Counted from the first letter of the stretch, positions 45,568-55,161 are shown. The stretch: DNA of 64,000 nt from Nothopassalora personata (GCA_033816765.1 CM066289.1:3782001-3846000); one strand, 5' to 3'. The notes: generated by a model from the letters alone, not told the origin. Numbers and translations are program-made.

Positions 45568-46483
45568 GTGCGAGGAGGCAATACACAAGGGGTGGTCACA
45601 CAGTCGATAATCTTTGATGACAGTCAAATGTGTTTACAGGACTCTTATCAATATTGTCTATGTTTCGATTGGTATGACGATCCGTTGTCTCTATATTATA
45701 GGGGAGCCAATGAGTACTGGGCGAAGAAGGAACCTGGCTGGATCTTGGCGAAGTTGTCTTTCCTGGGGCTTTCAACGAGGATGTGGAGGCCGAGCGAGGA
45801 TATCAATATCGGTCTCGAGGTTGTCGAAGAAGTTCTGAACAGGACCGGATCAGTCAGTCGGACCATAGTTGCAGATTCCAGTATGATCAAGATCCAAATC
45901 GACTCGAGTACTGTCACGGCAACCAGCTTTGCGGCAAGAGGACGCTTGATCTCGTCACTACTGCATGAGTGTTGTCATGCCTTCATGCGTGCCACGGTCA
46001 TCAAACGAATTCAAAAGAACACCACTCACTTTCGTTCCAGCTTGCTATGAAAGTTCAGCTGGCGATTCAAAAGCATTGCTCCTGAACAAGATGTCAGCAT
46101 CAACTTACCTGCGTCTCTCTGTTTTTTTAAAGGAATATGCGGCAGGAAAGCCCGTAAACCTAGCTGCCCGGCAGTACTTCCACAACAACTTCACTCTTGA
46201 CGTAGGCATACCAGGAAAACAATTCGTACAGCTTGCACTCCTTTGTAAGAAGATTGCCGCCGTTTGGTACTGTGTCAGAGACGCCATGGTGCTTCACTTA
46301 CAGCGTCATCACCTGGATCTTCAAGAGATGTACGGAATTGGTGGTGGCAACCAGGACCAGGCCTTGGAGGGAGATCGCCGTGCATGGAGGAGTGAACGAA
46401 TCATGCCTTCGAGGACCCAGCCCGATGGGCGCCGTTCGTTGACGCAGGCAATACCGCGGCGAGCATTCCGATCTTCATGCTGA
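45568..46483 (+). pseudogene. HExxH (SprT-like) zinc peptidase-like gene, copy 2
   Basis: The first frame (45568-46050) has a tyrosine-rich start, LSFLGLSTRMWRPSEDI, a possible core strand (IKIQIDSS) and LISSLLHECCHAFM with HECCH at 45964-45978. It then stops after about 25 residues. A second frame continues to 46483 with AARQYFHNNFTLDVGIPGKQ and a helix ending LHLQRHHLDLQEMYGIGGG. Either an intron near 46000-46060 joins the two or a frameshift broke the gene; I see no strong splice pair. SprT-like proteins bind zinc through HExxH and act on DNA-protein crosslinks. Here only the domain type is supported. Confidence 0.42.
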
Positions 46484-46907
46484 TCGTCCAGAGAGTGCTC
46501 CATGATTGAGGGCATGCTTCGTTCAGCATGAGGTGTGGAAATGCATGAGCTTCCTGGGCGTATTACGAGTAACGACGGGCAGGACCTTGCAATACCAGAA
46601 GTCGGGTTGATTGGGTCTTATCGCTATACTCCTCTCAGAATCACACCGAACGCCGGAGAGACTTGAGGGGCGATACATCGCCACCTTGTGACAAACAGTG
46701 TATCTTTACCTGCTCGCTTGCCAGCCTGAGACCATGCTCTGTTACTTGCCATGCAGTTTGTCCAGGTTCCGCTTGGAAAGTTTCCTTGATATATATCACC
46801 GTATCGGCTTCGTCTTTTGCTGACTTACAGAACAACAGCATATCCTTCGCCAGAAATTCCCTCACCTGCAGTCTCATCATGGCGACCCTCAACAACACCG
46901 ACAGCCT

Positions 46908-47825
46908 ATGAGGCCTGCTCTCATCCCTCCACATCCTAGACCAGGTAGCATCAGCCGTCGACCGAGCCATCGCATCTTTCCAAACTCTTCAGAGCCCCGA
47001 AGGAATCCAGTCCATCACTCAATCAGATATCCAGAATTTCGCCCTAGCCTGATGGCGACGGTACGACGACAGTTCTTTCACAAAAAAAGTCGTTTCATAG
47101 CCCGTGCAACCTCCGGAATGCTCCGGGCCTTCAGCGACCTGTTCCTTCCAAGTGAGTTAACGAACGGCTACAGGCTTCCGGTAGATGTCGTACCGTCTGG
47201 GAGTCCTTTCGAAGGTGGCCGGAATAAGTACGACACAGGTAGATCGTAGGGGTCGTTCGATCCTAATCTGGTCTTATCAGGAAGCGTTCCAAGGACCAGA
47301 TGGAAGAAGGCTTACATATCGACTCTGGTTCATGAGTTTTGTCATGCTTTCATGCTGCGTCTGAAGAATGTCCGGCAGAGCGGATATGTCGAAGATGCGC
47401 ATGATGCTCTGTAGTGCAAGCTGGCTCTGGAAGTCGAGATCGCTGCACGAAAGCATCTTGACCTGGACCTCGACCTGTCGGCAATTGAGCACATCGTCAA
47501 GGACTGTCGTGCAGATGTCCCCATCTGCATCGAGTCTCGGACGTACTTCGATCAGCATATCCCACTCGAACAACAACGCAGACTCATCAATAGGCTCGGC
47601 ACTTCGCCCTGGTACCAGTTAGCAGTGCACTGCCACGGAACTCCCGGTGCCTGGGAGCTTGTTCAAGCGCCAATGACAGACAGAATACTGACAGAAGACT
47701 CTGTCATTCGGGGTTTCATAAACAGCTTCGACCTGCAACCCTGGGCTGATAACATCGAAGCGTCATATATTGAGAAAGTCTTCAGAGAACCAGCACTATG
47801 GATGCCTTCTTCGGTAAATGTTTAG
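46908..47825 (+). pseudogene. HExxH (SprT-like) zinc peptidase-like gene, copy 3, two in-frame stops
   Basis: One continuous frame runs from 46908 to 47824 with internal TAG stops at 47247-47249 and 47412-47414. It contains KAYISTLVHEFCHAFMLRLK with HEFCH at 47331-47345, then ALEVEIAARKHLDLDLDLSA and a cysteine-containing end. The shared order of a core strand, an L-x-HE-x-CHAFM motif and a helix with HLDL links it to copy 2. With two stops it is a pseudogene unless the stops lie in introns; a GTxxGT donor for that is not evident. Confidence 0.42.
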
Positions 47826-47879
47826 GCGAGGATGCGACAGATGTAGACCAATTCGCTCGCCAGCAGATCCTTGAGAAGC

Positions 47880-48400
47880 TGGACGGCGGACCCGTCATTC
47901 AATGAAGGTCACCAAGAGGCGCATATTAAGACCAATCAAGGTACAGGAGGTCGCGGCGGGGAATACTTAGGAGCATAGCTTCACCGTGAAGAGGGGGAGA
48001 GTCGTAACGTTGTACAGTAGTGACTAGATCAAGAGCATTAACATAAGTTTTCTCGCATTCATGACTGACCAATACATGACCTTTCCAGTAGCTCGCCCAG
48101 CTCTTCTTCTTCCATTGAAACTAACGTATCGAGATTTGGGTCTTGCGTCTATCAACTCATCAGCGCTCTTTCCACATGGCCTGGAACGATGTCACAGAAA
48201 TGCTCTTCAACATTCTCATCTTCATATTCGACAAGCACTGGAAAGCAGTCGTGATGGTGGACGCAATCATCCTCATCTTCTGCATCTACGGGCTGATGGG
48301 TATGTATTTCTCCCTCATGTTCCTGTCGTTATTCCTTCTGACTGCTCCATAAAACACTACAAGCCCTGCAGCCACGCCGGTATCCATCCCTCCCTCTGCA
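47880..48400 (+). CDS. Small hydrophobic ORF (possible membrane protein), doubtful
   Basis: Within this otherwise gene-free stretch, an ATG at 48176 starts a 58-codon frame (to 48352) with two hydrophobic stretches: MLFNILIFIF and VVMVDAIILIFCIYGLM. A GGTATGT at about 48299 could be a splice donor that would lead to a different 3' end. No family recognised. It may be a fragment of a larger spliced gene. Confidence 0.25.
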
Positions 48401-48409
48401 ACAACTCAT

Positions 48410-49076
48410 CTACTGCAAAGCCGGAAACTTTCTCAAATAATGGCTAGGACACTCGTATCCACCCGGGTTGTTCTGCAAATACAACTGATGATACTTTTCC
48501 GCATCCCACCACTCCTGTGCAGGCAATATCTCCGTCACGATCCCTTTCTTCCACCACTGCTCATTGGCCTTCTTTGTGACTTCCTCGGCGATGCTCTTTT
48601 GCTCGTCATCATGGTAGAAGATGGCCGATCGGTACTGCGAGCCCGTATCGGGGCCTTGACGGTTGGAGGTGGTTGGATCGTGCATTTTGTAAAAGTATTC
48701 GATTAGGGTGCGGTAGGAGAGTTGGGTGGGGTCGAAGATGATTTGGGTTGCTTCTGCGTCTTTGTCACGTTGTCAGTAGGAGAGTGAGGTCGTGGTCAGA
48801 GTATGGCATGAGCTTACGGCCTGTCCTTCCTGAGCACACTGCGCGGTAGCTTGGGTTCTGTGTGTCGCCTCCAATATATCCCACTCGTGCGTCGAGAAGT
48901 CCCTTACCACCGAAGTCGTGTCGGAACATGTGCTCGACTCCCCAGAAGCATCCCGCTGCAACTGTTGCCTTCTGTGCGCCTTCTGGGATGCTCGAGACCT
49001 GTGCGGCTTGTTCTGGTGTGAGGTGCATCGTGGAGGAGCTAAAGGGCCTCAGGAGACGTTGGACGATGTTCATCAT
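48410..49076 (-). CDS. MXR1: Peptide methionine-S-sulfoxide reductase MsrA, one intron
   Basis: Minus-strand exons 49076-48818 and 48759-48410, with a 58-bp intron (GTAAGC...ACAAAG) that splits a His codon. The product is 202 aa. The catalytic motif AAGCFWGVEHMF contains the reactive cysteine. VGYIGGDTQNPSY, then AEATQIIFDPTQLSYRTLIE, SQYRSAIFYHDDEQKSIAEE and WWDAEKYHQLYL follow the family end to end. It reduces methionine-S-sulfoxide in proteins with thioredoxin. The N-terminus (MMNIVQRLLRPFSSST) is basic and Ser-rich like a mitochondrial presequence, with a second Met (MHLTPEQ) placed to give a cytosolic form. Confidence 0.93.
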
Positions 49077-50088
49077 GCTGGCTGCGCACAGAATTCCAAT
49101 GAGGAGGAAGAGAACTTGTGTGGTGGGCTTCAGTTTGGTCGATGTCTGCTTGAACGTGTGAGAGGCTGTAGAGGTGGTGTAGCTGTCGATGATATACTTG
49201 TAGTGGTTGTTGCAGGAGGCGATCTGCTTTAGAATCTTTGGTCAGTGATGCTTCACGTCATCGATCGCCGGTGTTTCGCCACTGAGCCCCCCTCCTCCTT
49301 TCTTCCTTCCACCATCACCACCACCACATGAACACCGACCATAGCCATCAAGCGATGAAAGGCTATAGCGTAGTCCATGGATATGGAATGACAGCACTCA
49401 CCTCAATACATCGCCTGAAGCGCCCGCGCTTGACAATACTGCAACAGAGCCTCGAATTGCTGCACCTCCTGGGCCCGAATTAGCACCACATCATTGTGCG
49501 AGGCGAAAGATAGCATCACACCTCCAGTGTCGACGTATTCCGAAAGTACTTAACGGCCAATGCCATGACCGCGTTCTCGCCATTGTCTTCGCTGGCGATT
49601 CGTGCCAAGATCATCCAATGCTCTACGCTCTCCCGAGGTCTTCCGTTGCAGTATTGCATTATCGCCGCAATGGCGAATTGTGCGTCTGGATCCATCGTAT
49701 TGGTCGATGGCAGTGCACTTGCGTCGTGCTGTGGCGTGAGAGTGATGTATTGGTAGGTTTGCTATGGATCGAGAGGGTTTCTTATGCTATGGACTTCACC
49801 TGAGGCAACGAGGTGAGTTCACGCGGCTGCCTGACGACAATACGATACTACCGTCAATAGAAAGAAGGCTGCAGCGGAATGTTGCGTTCCATTGTGTTCG
49901 ACTATGTACTATAGCTTATGAGTTACCCCAGGCCATAAAGCGCTATTGTCGCTTCGTGCGCTCGAGCACTATCATATCTCAATACCCCTCCAGGGCACGA
50001 GATCGCACTCGCAATTCTCAAACCCCATCCCTGATCCCATATGCGACTTCAGCGCCAAGCTCAAATGCAACCACAAACATCTCTCTTC
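49077..50088. other. Intergenic region without a supported gene
   Basis: Short open frames on both strands lack motifs and codon-like structure. The left part should carry the MsrA promoter. There are CCACCA and CT-rich runs near 49290-49330. Nothing else recognised. Confidence 0.5.
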
Positions 50089-50352
50089 TCACTCAGCCAA
50101 TCCCAGCCTCTTCCTCTCCTGATACTCATCATTCCAATACGCATACACATCCACCGCCTCGGTTAGCGCCACCAACTCGCCCTGGAATCGCTTGCCACAG
50201 ACTCGACACTTCAGGTTGCCGAGCAGCTCCTTGCGGTCGAGAGTGATGGCGACGGCGTCATTGGCGCGGCAGACGATGCACTCGAAATTCTTGGGAAGGG
50301 TGGCTTTGGCCTTCTTTGCCGGCTCGCGAGTGGTGGTCTTGCGTGTGCCCAT
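50089..50352 (-). CDS. ELF1: Elf1-like transcription elongation factor (zinc ribbon)
   Basis: A single-exon 87-aa protein. It has a basic N-terminal tail (MGTRKTTTREPAKKAKATLP), then FECIVCRANDAVAITLDRKE, LKCRVCGKRFQ and AVDVYAYWNDEYQERK. The two CX2C pairs form the four-cysteine zinc ribbon of Elf1/ELOF1, and the VDVYxxW end is the family signature. Elf1 travels with RNA polymerase II, helps it through nucleosomes and supports transcription-coupled repair. The sequence departs from the usual MGKRK start and CLFCNHE first pair, so it is either a divergent orthologue or a paralogue. Confidence 0.82.
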   Translation of the reverse strand: MGTRKTTTREPAKKAKATLPKNFECIVCRANDAVAITLDRKELLGNLKCRVCGKRFQGELVALTEAVDVYAYWNDEYQERKRLGLAE

Positions 50353-51070
50353 GGTAGCGATCGTTTAGTGTTGGCGATTGGTGGTGTTTCTGTGGTCAGG
50401 TGGGGAGTTGCTGGTGGTTGGTAAACTCATTGGTGAGGTAGAGCAGGGAACGGAGCGAGATATTCGATGTATGTGATGGCGTTTGGGCCGGTGAAGGAGT
50501 GCGAAGGTCGAGATCGAGCTTTCTTGTCATTTCGAAGAGAAGATGGAGGCACTATTCACTTAGGATAACTTGAGCTGGGGCCGTCCAATACCAGCACGAA
50601 ATTTCAGCCTTGCTCTGGCCGCATTCATGATCGTGCTGCCAGTACGCACGCTCATTCACTCGACCATCGAGCTCTTCTGCAGAGGCAAGGAAGTGCATTT
50701 TGCTCTCCCAGCACTGAGATCTGCCAGTCTTTTTGGTTCTGGTTCTGTTCAGCCGATGTAGAATGGCTTGATTCGAAAAATCTATCCTCGAAGCGAGTCG
50801 AAGTGGCTATCTACATAAATGAGAGCGCTGTTGCGCAAGAGGACAGTCGTCTAACAGGGATTGTAATGGTGTATCAATTATTTATGTGCTCTGGCAGCTC
50901 CGAACGCCATACCACCTCTTACGTATGTATACACTAGTTCGAGGATAGCAGGTAGCTGAGCTGAAAGGAAGCTTCACGTCTTTGCACCTCGAAAGTCCTC
51001 GCCAGCCGCCAGTCAAAGTGGTATACCGCCAGGTACCATAGACGAGGGTAAACTCACACCTTCCCAAAAA
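50353..51070. other. Intergenic, no supported gene
   Basis: Promoter side of the Elf1-like gene and leader of the SDR remnant. Short frames (for example 50570-50761) have no motif. Nothing else is seen. Confidence 0.45.
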
Positions 51071-51685
51071 ATGGCAATAGTCGCCCTTATAACAGGTGCC
51101 GACGGCATAACAGGCACAGCCTTTCTTGAACACCTCGCTCTCCACACCACGCCTCAAGAATGGAGCCGCATAATCATCATCCCCCGCTCCCCAGTAAAAC
51201 TGCTAGTTGAAGATCCACGCATAGAATTCCTCGCTCTAGACTTCAAACGTCAGCACTCAGCCCTAGCAAAGCTTATGGAAGAAAGCTGCAAGGACGGAAC
51301 GCACGCCTACTTCTCCTCCTAGAACCACAGAGACGACTTTGCCGAGCTGAATGTAGCGAATAAAGCACTGTTTGAGAATTTCCTGCAGGTTTTGATCTCA
51401 GTTGCTCCGCGGTTGGAGAATTTTACGCTGCAGACGGGAGAGGAGTATTATGGGCTTCATCTTGGGCCTGTGTCTACGCCGTATCCAGAGGAGGAGGAGC
51501 CGAGAAGAGGCAAGGCAGAGGAGAACTTTTACTTCCCGCAGGAGGACTTTCTTGCTGAGATGCAGAGGGGCATGAGGTGGAGGTGGAATGTAATTAGGCC
51601 AAAGGAAATCATTGAGCACACGAGTAAGCCGAATGGGATGAATTCAGCGCTGACGTGCGAATTGTATTTCATGTTCTGTAAATAG
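51071..51685 (+). pseudogene. Truncated PRISE-like NAD(P)-binding SDR with nonsense codon
   Basis: The N-terminus MAIVALITGADGITGTAFLE is a Rossmann glycine motif, and IIIIPRSP and FLALDFK continue the fold. A TAG at 51320-51322 interrupts HAYFSS/NHRDDFAELNVANKALF, where family members continue in the same frame. The frame goes on through WRWNVIRPKEIIEHTSKPNG, characteristic of PRISE-like reductases (progesterone 5-beta-reductase/iridoid synthase-like), then stops at 51685. Only about half the usual 380-400 residues is present. Non-functional by both nonsense and truncation. Confidence 0.75.
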
Positions 51686-51689
51686 ATCT

Positions 51690-52047
51690 GCGAAGAAGCG
51701 AGAATGCCGACATCGACTGTTCTTGGCTGGTCTGCCCTATATGAGATATGATGTAGATTCTCCAGAGGCGCGCATAATCGCAGCTTGCTCAGGCGATATA
51801 GTAGCATGCTGCTCATGAGCGTCTCCTGGTGGTTAGTATAATCGCCATTTGCAATTGCTTGTTGCACGGCTTGCGACCAAGTCTCCAAGGCTTGCACCAA
51901 CCTCGCACGATCCATGTGCAGATCGAACATGCGCCTCGACCAGAATCCAGTGCTGCCGGGTATAACATTACCGTTTGTGGGGTGGGTGTTTGCGAGGAGT
52001 CCAAGACCCACGTTGGAGTCAGTGTCAGCTAAGCATTCGCCTGTCAA
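51690..52047 (-). pseudogene. Fragment resembling the C-terminal part of a fungal transcription factor
   Basis: A minus-strand open segment reads RARLVQALETWSQAVQQAIA, NHQETLMSSMLLYRLSKLRL and CAPLENLHHISYRAD, a helical style typical of the MHR/C-terminal region of fungal regulators. It has no DNA-binding domain and ends at the TIR transposon boundary (52059), so it is at most a truncated piece. The assignment is by style, not by a diagnostic motif. Confidence 0.3.
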
Positions 52048-52061
52048 CCTTGCGAAAAGGG

Positions 52062-52729
52062 GCGGTGGCCTAGGCTTACAAAACCGGCAAATACGCGTAT
52101 TCGAAATCCTTACTCGCTACACTCGCTCTTCCTTAACAACTATTAACAATACTGCTGCGACTCGCCAACTGCTGCGACTCGCTATTGTCGCCTATAATCG
52201 TAGCGAGTCGCGGCGGTATTGTCGCTTCCTCCTACTACGTAGGTAAGTTAGGCTCCTTAATAATAGTAGATAGTAAGTATTAAGGAGCTTACCTTACTTG
52301 CTATTGTTATATTATAGCGGCGGGTATATTAACTTCTACTGCTATTACTATTTCTTCGACTCTATACTTATCGATATATACAAATCTAACTATAGACGAC
52401 TTACTTAGCGATATTAGCCTTAGAATAACGACAACGACAGCGATAGCGATAGCGACAGCGATAGTATACCTAATCCGCGCTTACCCTTATAAACGCGGTT
52501 ATTACTATAGCTTACGATAGCGTAAGTGCGATTCCGACTCGTTAGGCGTACGTAGGTAGACTAATGTTTAAACCTATAGTATATACCGCCGCCCTCGTAC
52601 CGCCAATACCGACGATTTCTACTACGTAAGCGAGTCGACATAGGTACAATAGCTAGGAGACTCGTAGAAGATAGACAAGGGTAGTATAAAGGTTACGAAG
52701 AATAATTTACGTAAGTTCGACTAGGCTAG
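52062..52729 (+). mobile_element. TIR DNA transposon, long copy, left part (RIP-mutated)
   Basis: It starts with the same 30-bp terminal repeat as 20946-20975 (here 52065-52094) and aligns with 20943-21650. Differences are almost all CpA to TpA or TpG to TpA: for example CTCACTCGCTGCACTCGCTC in the short copy is CTTACTCGCTACACTCGCTC here. It is interrupted by E2 after GGCTAG and resumes at 60146. Confidence 0.85.
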
Positions 52730-52921
52730 TGTCACCGTACCGGCGCCCATCATTCACTTGGACCCGCGCGCACGTGCGTGGATCCCGCGCGCGCCGCTGA
52801 CTCAGCCGGCCCGAGGGCTTGGCGCGTGTATATCTACCTCGCGCCCTCCGCGCCTCTCTTAGATAGACCGTCTATTCGACTTGTACCTTATCCGACCACG
52901 TGCTTGCACCTGCTTGTGACA
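52730..52921 (+). repeat. E2 5' LTR
   Basis: 192 bp, TGTCACCGTACC...TTGTGACA, with TGTCA/TGACA inverted ends. One mismatch to 59954-60145. Confidence 0.97.
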
Positions 52922-52923
52922 CT

Positions 52924-52933
52924 TCGAATAGAC
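52924..52933 (+). promoter_or_regulatory. E2 candidate self-priming primer-binding site
   Basis: TCGAATAGAC, 2 nt after the 5' LTR, is the exact reverse complement of GTCTATTCGA at 52870-52879 in the LTR, 52 nt before its end. The geometry matches that in E1 (50 nt) and the Tf1-type self-priming mechanism. Confidence 0.62.
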
Positions 52934-53079
52934 CATTACCAACGTGTAGAAAGACACGAGAAGCTGCGATCGGGAGATCGCATAAGCAAACGCGACAGCA
53001 CCTAGGAGTGCTGAGATATTAGGTGCCAGACTCAAATCGAGTCGCACCTTGAGTAAGTCCAAGGCTAACACGACAGCTG

Positions 53080-55131
53080 ATGGCGAGAAAGAACAACAAT
53101 AACGACGACGACATGGCGACTACTGACCGCCGCGTACATCGCGCGAACATCACCAGATCCTCCCTCTTCGTCCTACCCCCCGACGCGACAAACAACGCAA
53201 ACGGCGATGCGACACAGACTCAAGGCAGAGAAGAGGAGGTTCTGAAGCAGCTGACGGCTGAAGACAACACCTACCACAAGCAGCACAAGAAGGTCTTCGA
53301 CCGACTCCAAGAGATCGAGGAGGAGGATGTTGAGACCGAGCTCAACTTGGCTGACCTGTGTGGGGATGAGTACATCGAGGACATTACTGAGGATGAGAGC
53401 GAGGCTCTTGCTCCAGGTGCGAAGAAGAGGAGGGTCACTGTTGACCAGTTTCAAGACACCTTCGAGTCTCTCAATGGGCTAAGCTCGGAGAAGCTCAAGA
53501 AGCGAGTCAACGACTACCCTGAGGAGGTCCACAAGATCCTTGTCGACATCGAGTCCGACCACCGACGAGCACACAAGACTATTGAGGCTCTCCAACTCGC
53601 TAACCGCATCAATATTCGCAAGGCCAAGGATGCGAAGGAGCAGATGGATCGACTCGAGGACGAAGCTGGTACTGCACAAGCTGAAGCAGACCAGAGACAA
53701 GCTGAGGTGGACAAGCTGAAGGCAGAACTTGCGAAGCACACCGACAAAGTCATTATCGACCCGGATGAGCTGGACAAGGTCAAAGCCGAGTTGGCCACGA
53801 CCATGGAAGCGAGGAAGCTGTATCGCACCCAGTGCAAGGCAGCTGAGGCTAAGCTTGTTGATGCTGAGAAGCGCATCGAGGAGCTTGAGAAGAAGGAAAA
53901 GGAGAGACGTGAGAAGCGTGGGCGATCCAAGCAACGCAAGGACTCACGCAAGGAGTCACCACCTCCACGCACCGAATCCGAGGAGTCGCTGGAGCGTCGT
54001 CGCAATGGCAACAAGCCAAAGCCGACTGGAGAAGACGACAACCCATCATCAGACTCCTCCGACTCCGAATCCTCCGACAGCGATGACGAGCGCGGTCACC
54101 GTCGTGGCAGCAAGCGCAAGAATTCTAAGTCCAAGAAGAAGGGCTCGAAGAGCAAGGAGCCGCAGTCCCGCTACACCACATACGACTCCACGATGACCAC
54201 TGGCATTAAGTCGTCAAGTGAGCCGAAGGCACCGAAGGAGTTCGACCCACTGGATGAGAAGGGCATTAAGTTCGAAGAGTGGCAGCGTGCCGCCGAAGCC
54301 AGGCTGGCAGCGTCCAAGTACCGCACTGTCACGGCTTCACTGCAGAATGTCCAAAGCTGGCTCAAGAACTCAGCCTGGAAGTATGTCGACTCCAAGATTC
54401 CCAGTCTCACCAAGGTCACAAGCGGCACGACACCAGCTTACGCCTCGGTTGATGACATGATGGACGATCTGGCAGCCCGCTACGGCACTCGCAATGCGCA
54501 CGCCACTGCTATGACCAAGCTCACTACACTGGACCAGGGCGAGAAGCAGAAGTTCAGCGAGTTCTACCCTATCTTCCGCGAGAACGCAGACATTGTCAAC
54601 CTGGACGCCGGTGCTGCCGACAAGAAGCTTGAGAAGGACTTCCTGCTGCGCAAGCTGAACGCGAGATACGACAACCGCATCATGAGTGAGAACACGGCCA
54701 ACATGACCCTTGATCAGGTCGTGTCTGCGCTGTACACTTATGAGGACAAGTTCGAGCAGTACGACCTCAAGCACAAGAAGCAGTCCGCTGACAAGCCCAA
54801 GAACACTAAGGGCAACGACGACAAGAAGGACGGTGCCACAGGTGGAGGTAGAGGTGGAAGCACTGACGCTCCTGCCAACCCCAACTCCAAGACCAAGTGG
54901 GCCGACCGTCCGCAGAAGTACCAGCACCTGCAGCCACTGGATGCTGCCAAGGCGCAAGAGTGCATTGATCAGAACAAATGCATGAAGTGCGAGGAAGTGG
55001 GTCACCGCCGTGTCGACTACGACCAGTGCCCACTGAAGGACGTTAGCCGGCGTCCATACGCGCCAGGCTACAACCCAAGCACCAACCGACGCAACGGCAA
55101 TAACACCGGCGGCGGTTCGGGAAACGCATAG
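53080..55131 (+). CDS. gag: E2 Gag (capsid/nucleocapsid) protein
   Basis: A 683-aa structural protein. A long charged coiled-coil region (about residues 150-285, rich in K, E, D and A), a basic and Ser/Glu/Asp-rich linker (about 285-380), then the capsid-like part (about 385-560, with FDPLDEKGIKFEEWQRAAEA and KFSEFYPIFRENADIV). One zinc knuckle lies near residues 634-650 (CMKCEEVGHRRVDYDQC; CX2CX4HX7C, three residues longer than canonical), and the C-terminus is Gly/Asn-rich. The stop TAG 55129-55131 is preceded by G GGA AAC, so a -1 shift should yield Gag-Pol. Expected to form virus-like particles and package element RNA. Confidence 0.93.
   Translation: MARKNNNNDDDMATTDRRVHRANITRSSLFVLPPDATNNANGDATQTQGREEEVLKQLTAEDNTYHKQHKKVFDRLQEIEEEDVETELNLADLCGDEYIEDITEDESEALAPGAKKRRVTVDQFQDTFESLNGLSSEKLKKRVNDYPEEVHKILVDIESDHRRAHKTIEALQLANRINIRKAKDAKEQMDRLEDEAGTAQAEADQRQAEVDKLKAELAKHTDKVIIDPDELDKVKAELATTMEARKLYRTQCKAAEAKLVDAEKRIEELEKKEKERREKRGRSKQRKDSRKESPPPRTESEESLERRRNGNKPKPTGEDDNPSSDSSDSESSDSDDERGHRRGSKRKNSKSKKKGSKSKEPQSRYTTYDSTMTTGIKSSSEPKAPKEFDPLDEKGIKFEEWQRAAEARLAASKYRTVTASLQNVQSWLKNSAWKYVDSKIPSLTKVTSGTTPAYASVDDMMDDLAARYGTRNAHATAMTKLTTLDQGEKQKFSEFYPIFRENADIVNLDAGAADKKLEKDFLLRKLNARYDNRIMSENTANMTLDQVVSALYTYEDKFEQYDLKHKKQSADKPKNTKGNDDKKDGATGGGRGGSTDAPANPNSKTKWADRPQKYQHLQPLDAAKAQECIDQNKCMKCEEVGHRRVDYDQCPLKDVSRRPYAPGYNPSTNRRNGNNTGGGSGNA
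55119..55125 (+). promoter_or_regulatory. E2 -1 frameshift slippery site G GGA AAC
   Basis: In the gag frame the codons are TCG GGA AAC GCA TAG, giving the canonical X XXY YYZ heptamer G GGA AAC. The -1 frame (GGG AAA CGC ATA...) is open directly into pol. The heptamer is followed after 5 nt by the hairpin at 55131-55161. Confidence 0.85.
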
Positions 55132-55161
55132 TCCACTCTGTGAGCGCAACACACAGTGGAC
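55131..55161 (+). promoter_or_regulatory. Frameshift-stimulating hairpin after E2 slippery site
   Basis: GTCCACTCTGTG (55131-55142) pairs with CACACAGTGGAC (55150-55161) at 11 of 12 positions (one C-C mismatch), with a 7-nt loop AGCGCAA. Spacing of 5 nt from the heptamer is in the range for -1 frameshift stimulators. Confidence 0.8.

Noticed and set aside
53000..53056. tRNA-like segment (GTGCCAGACTC...GAGTCGCACC) in the E2 leader
   Set aside because: It forms a short hairpin but lacks a TTCGA loop, a D-arm and an acceptor stem; no tRNA gene was recognised anywhere in the window.
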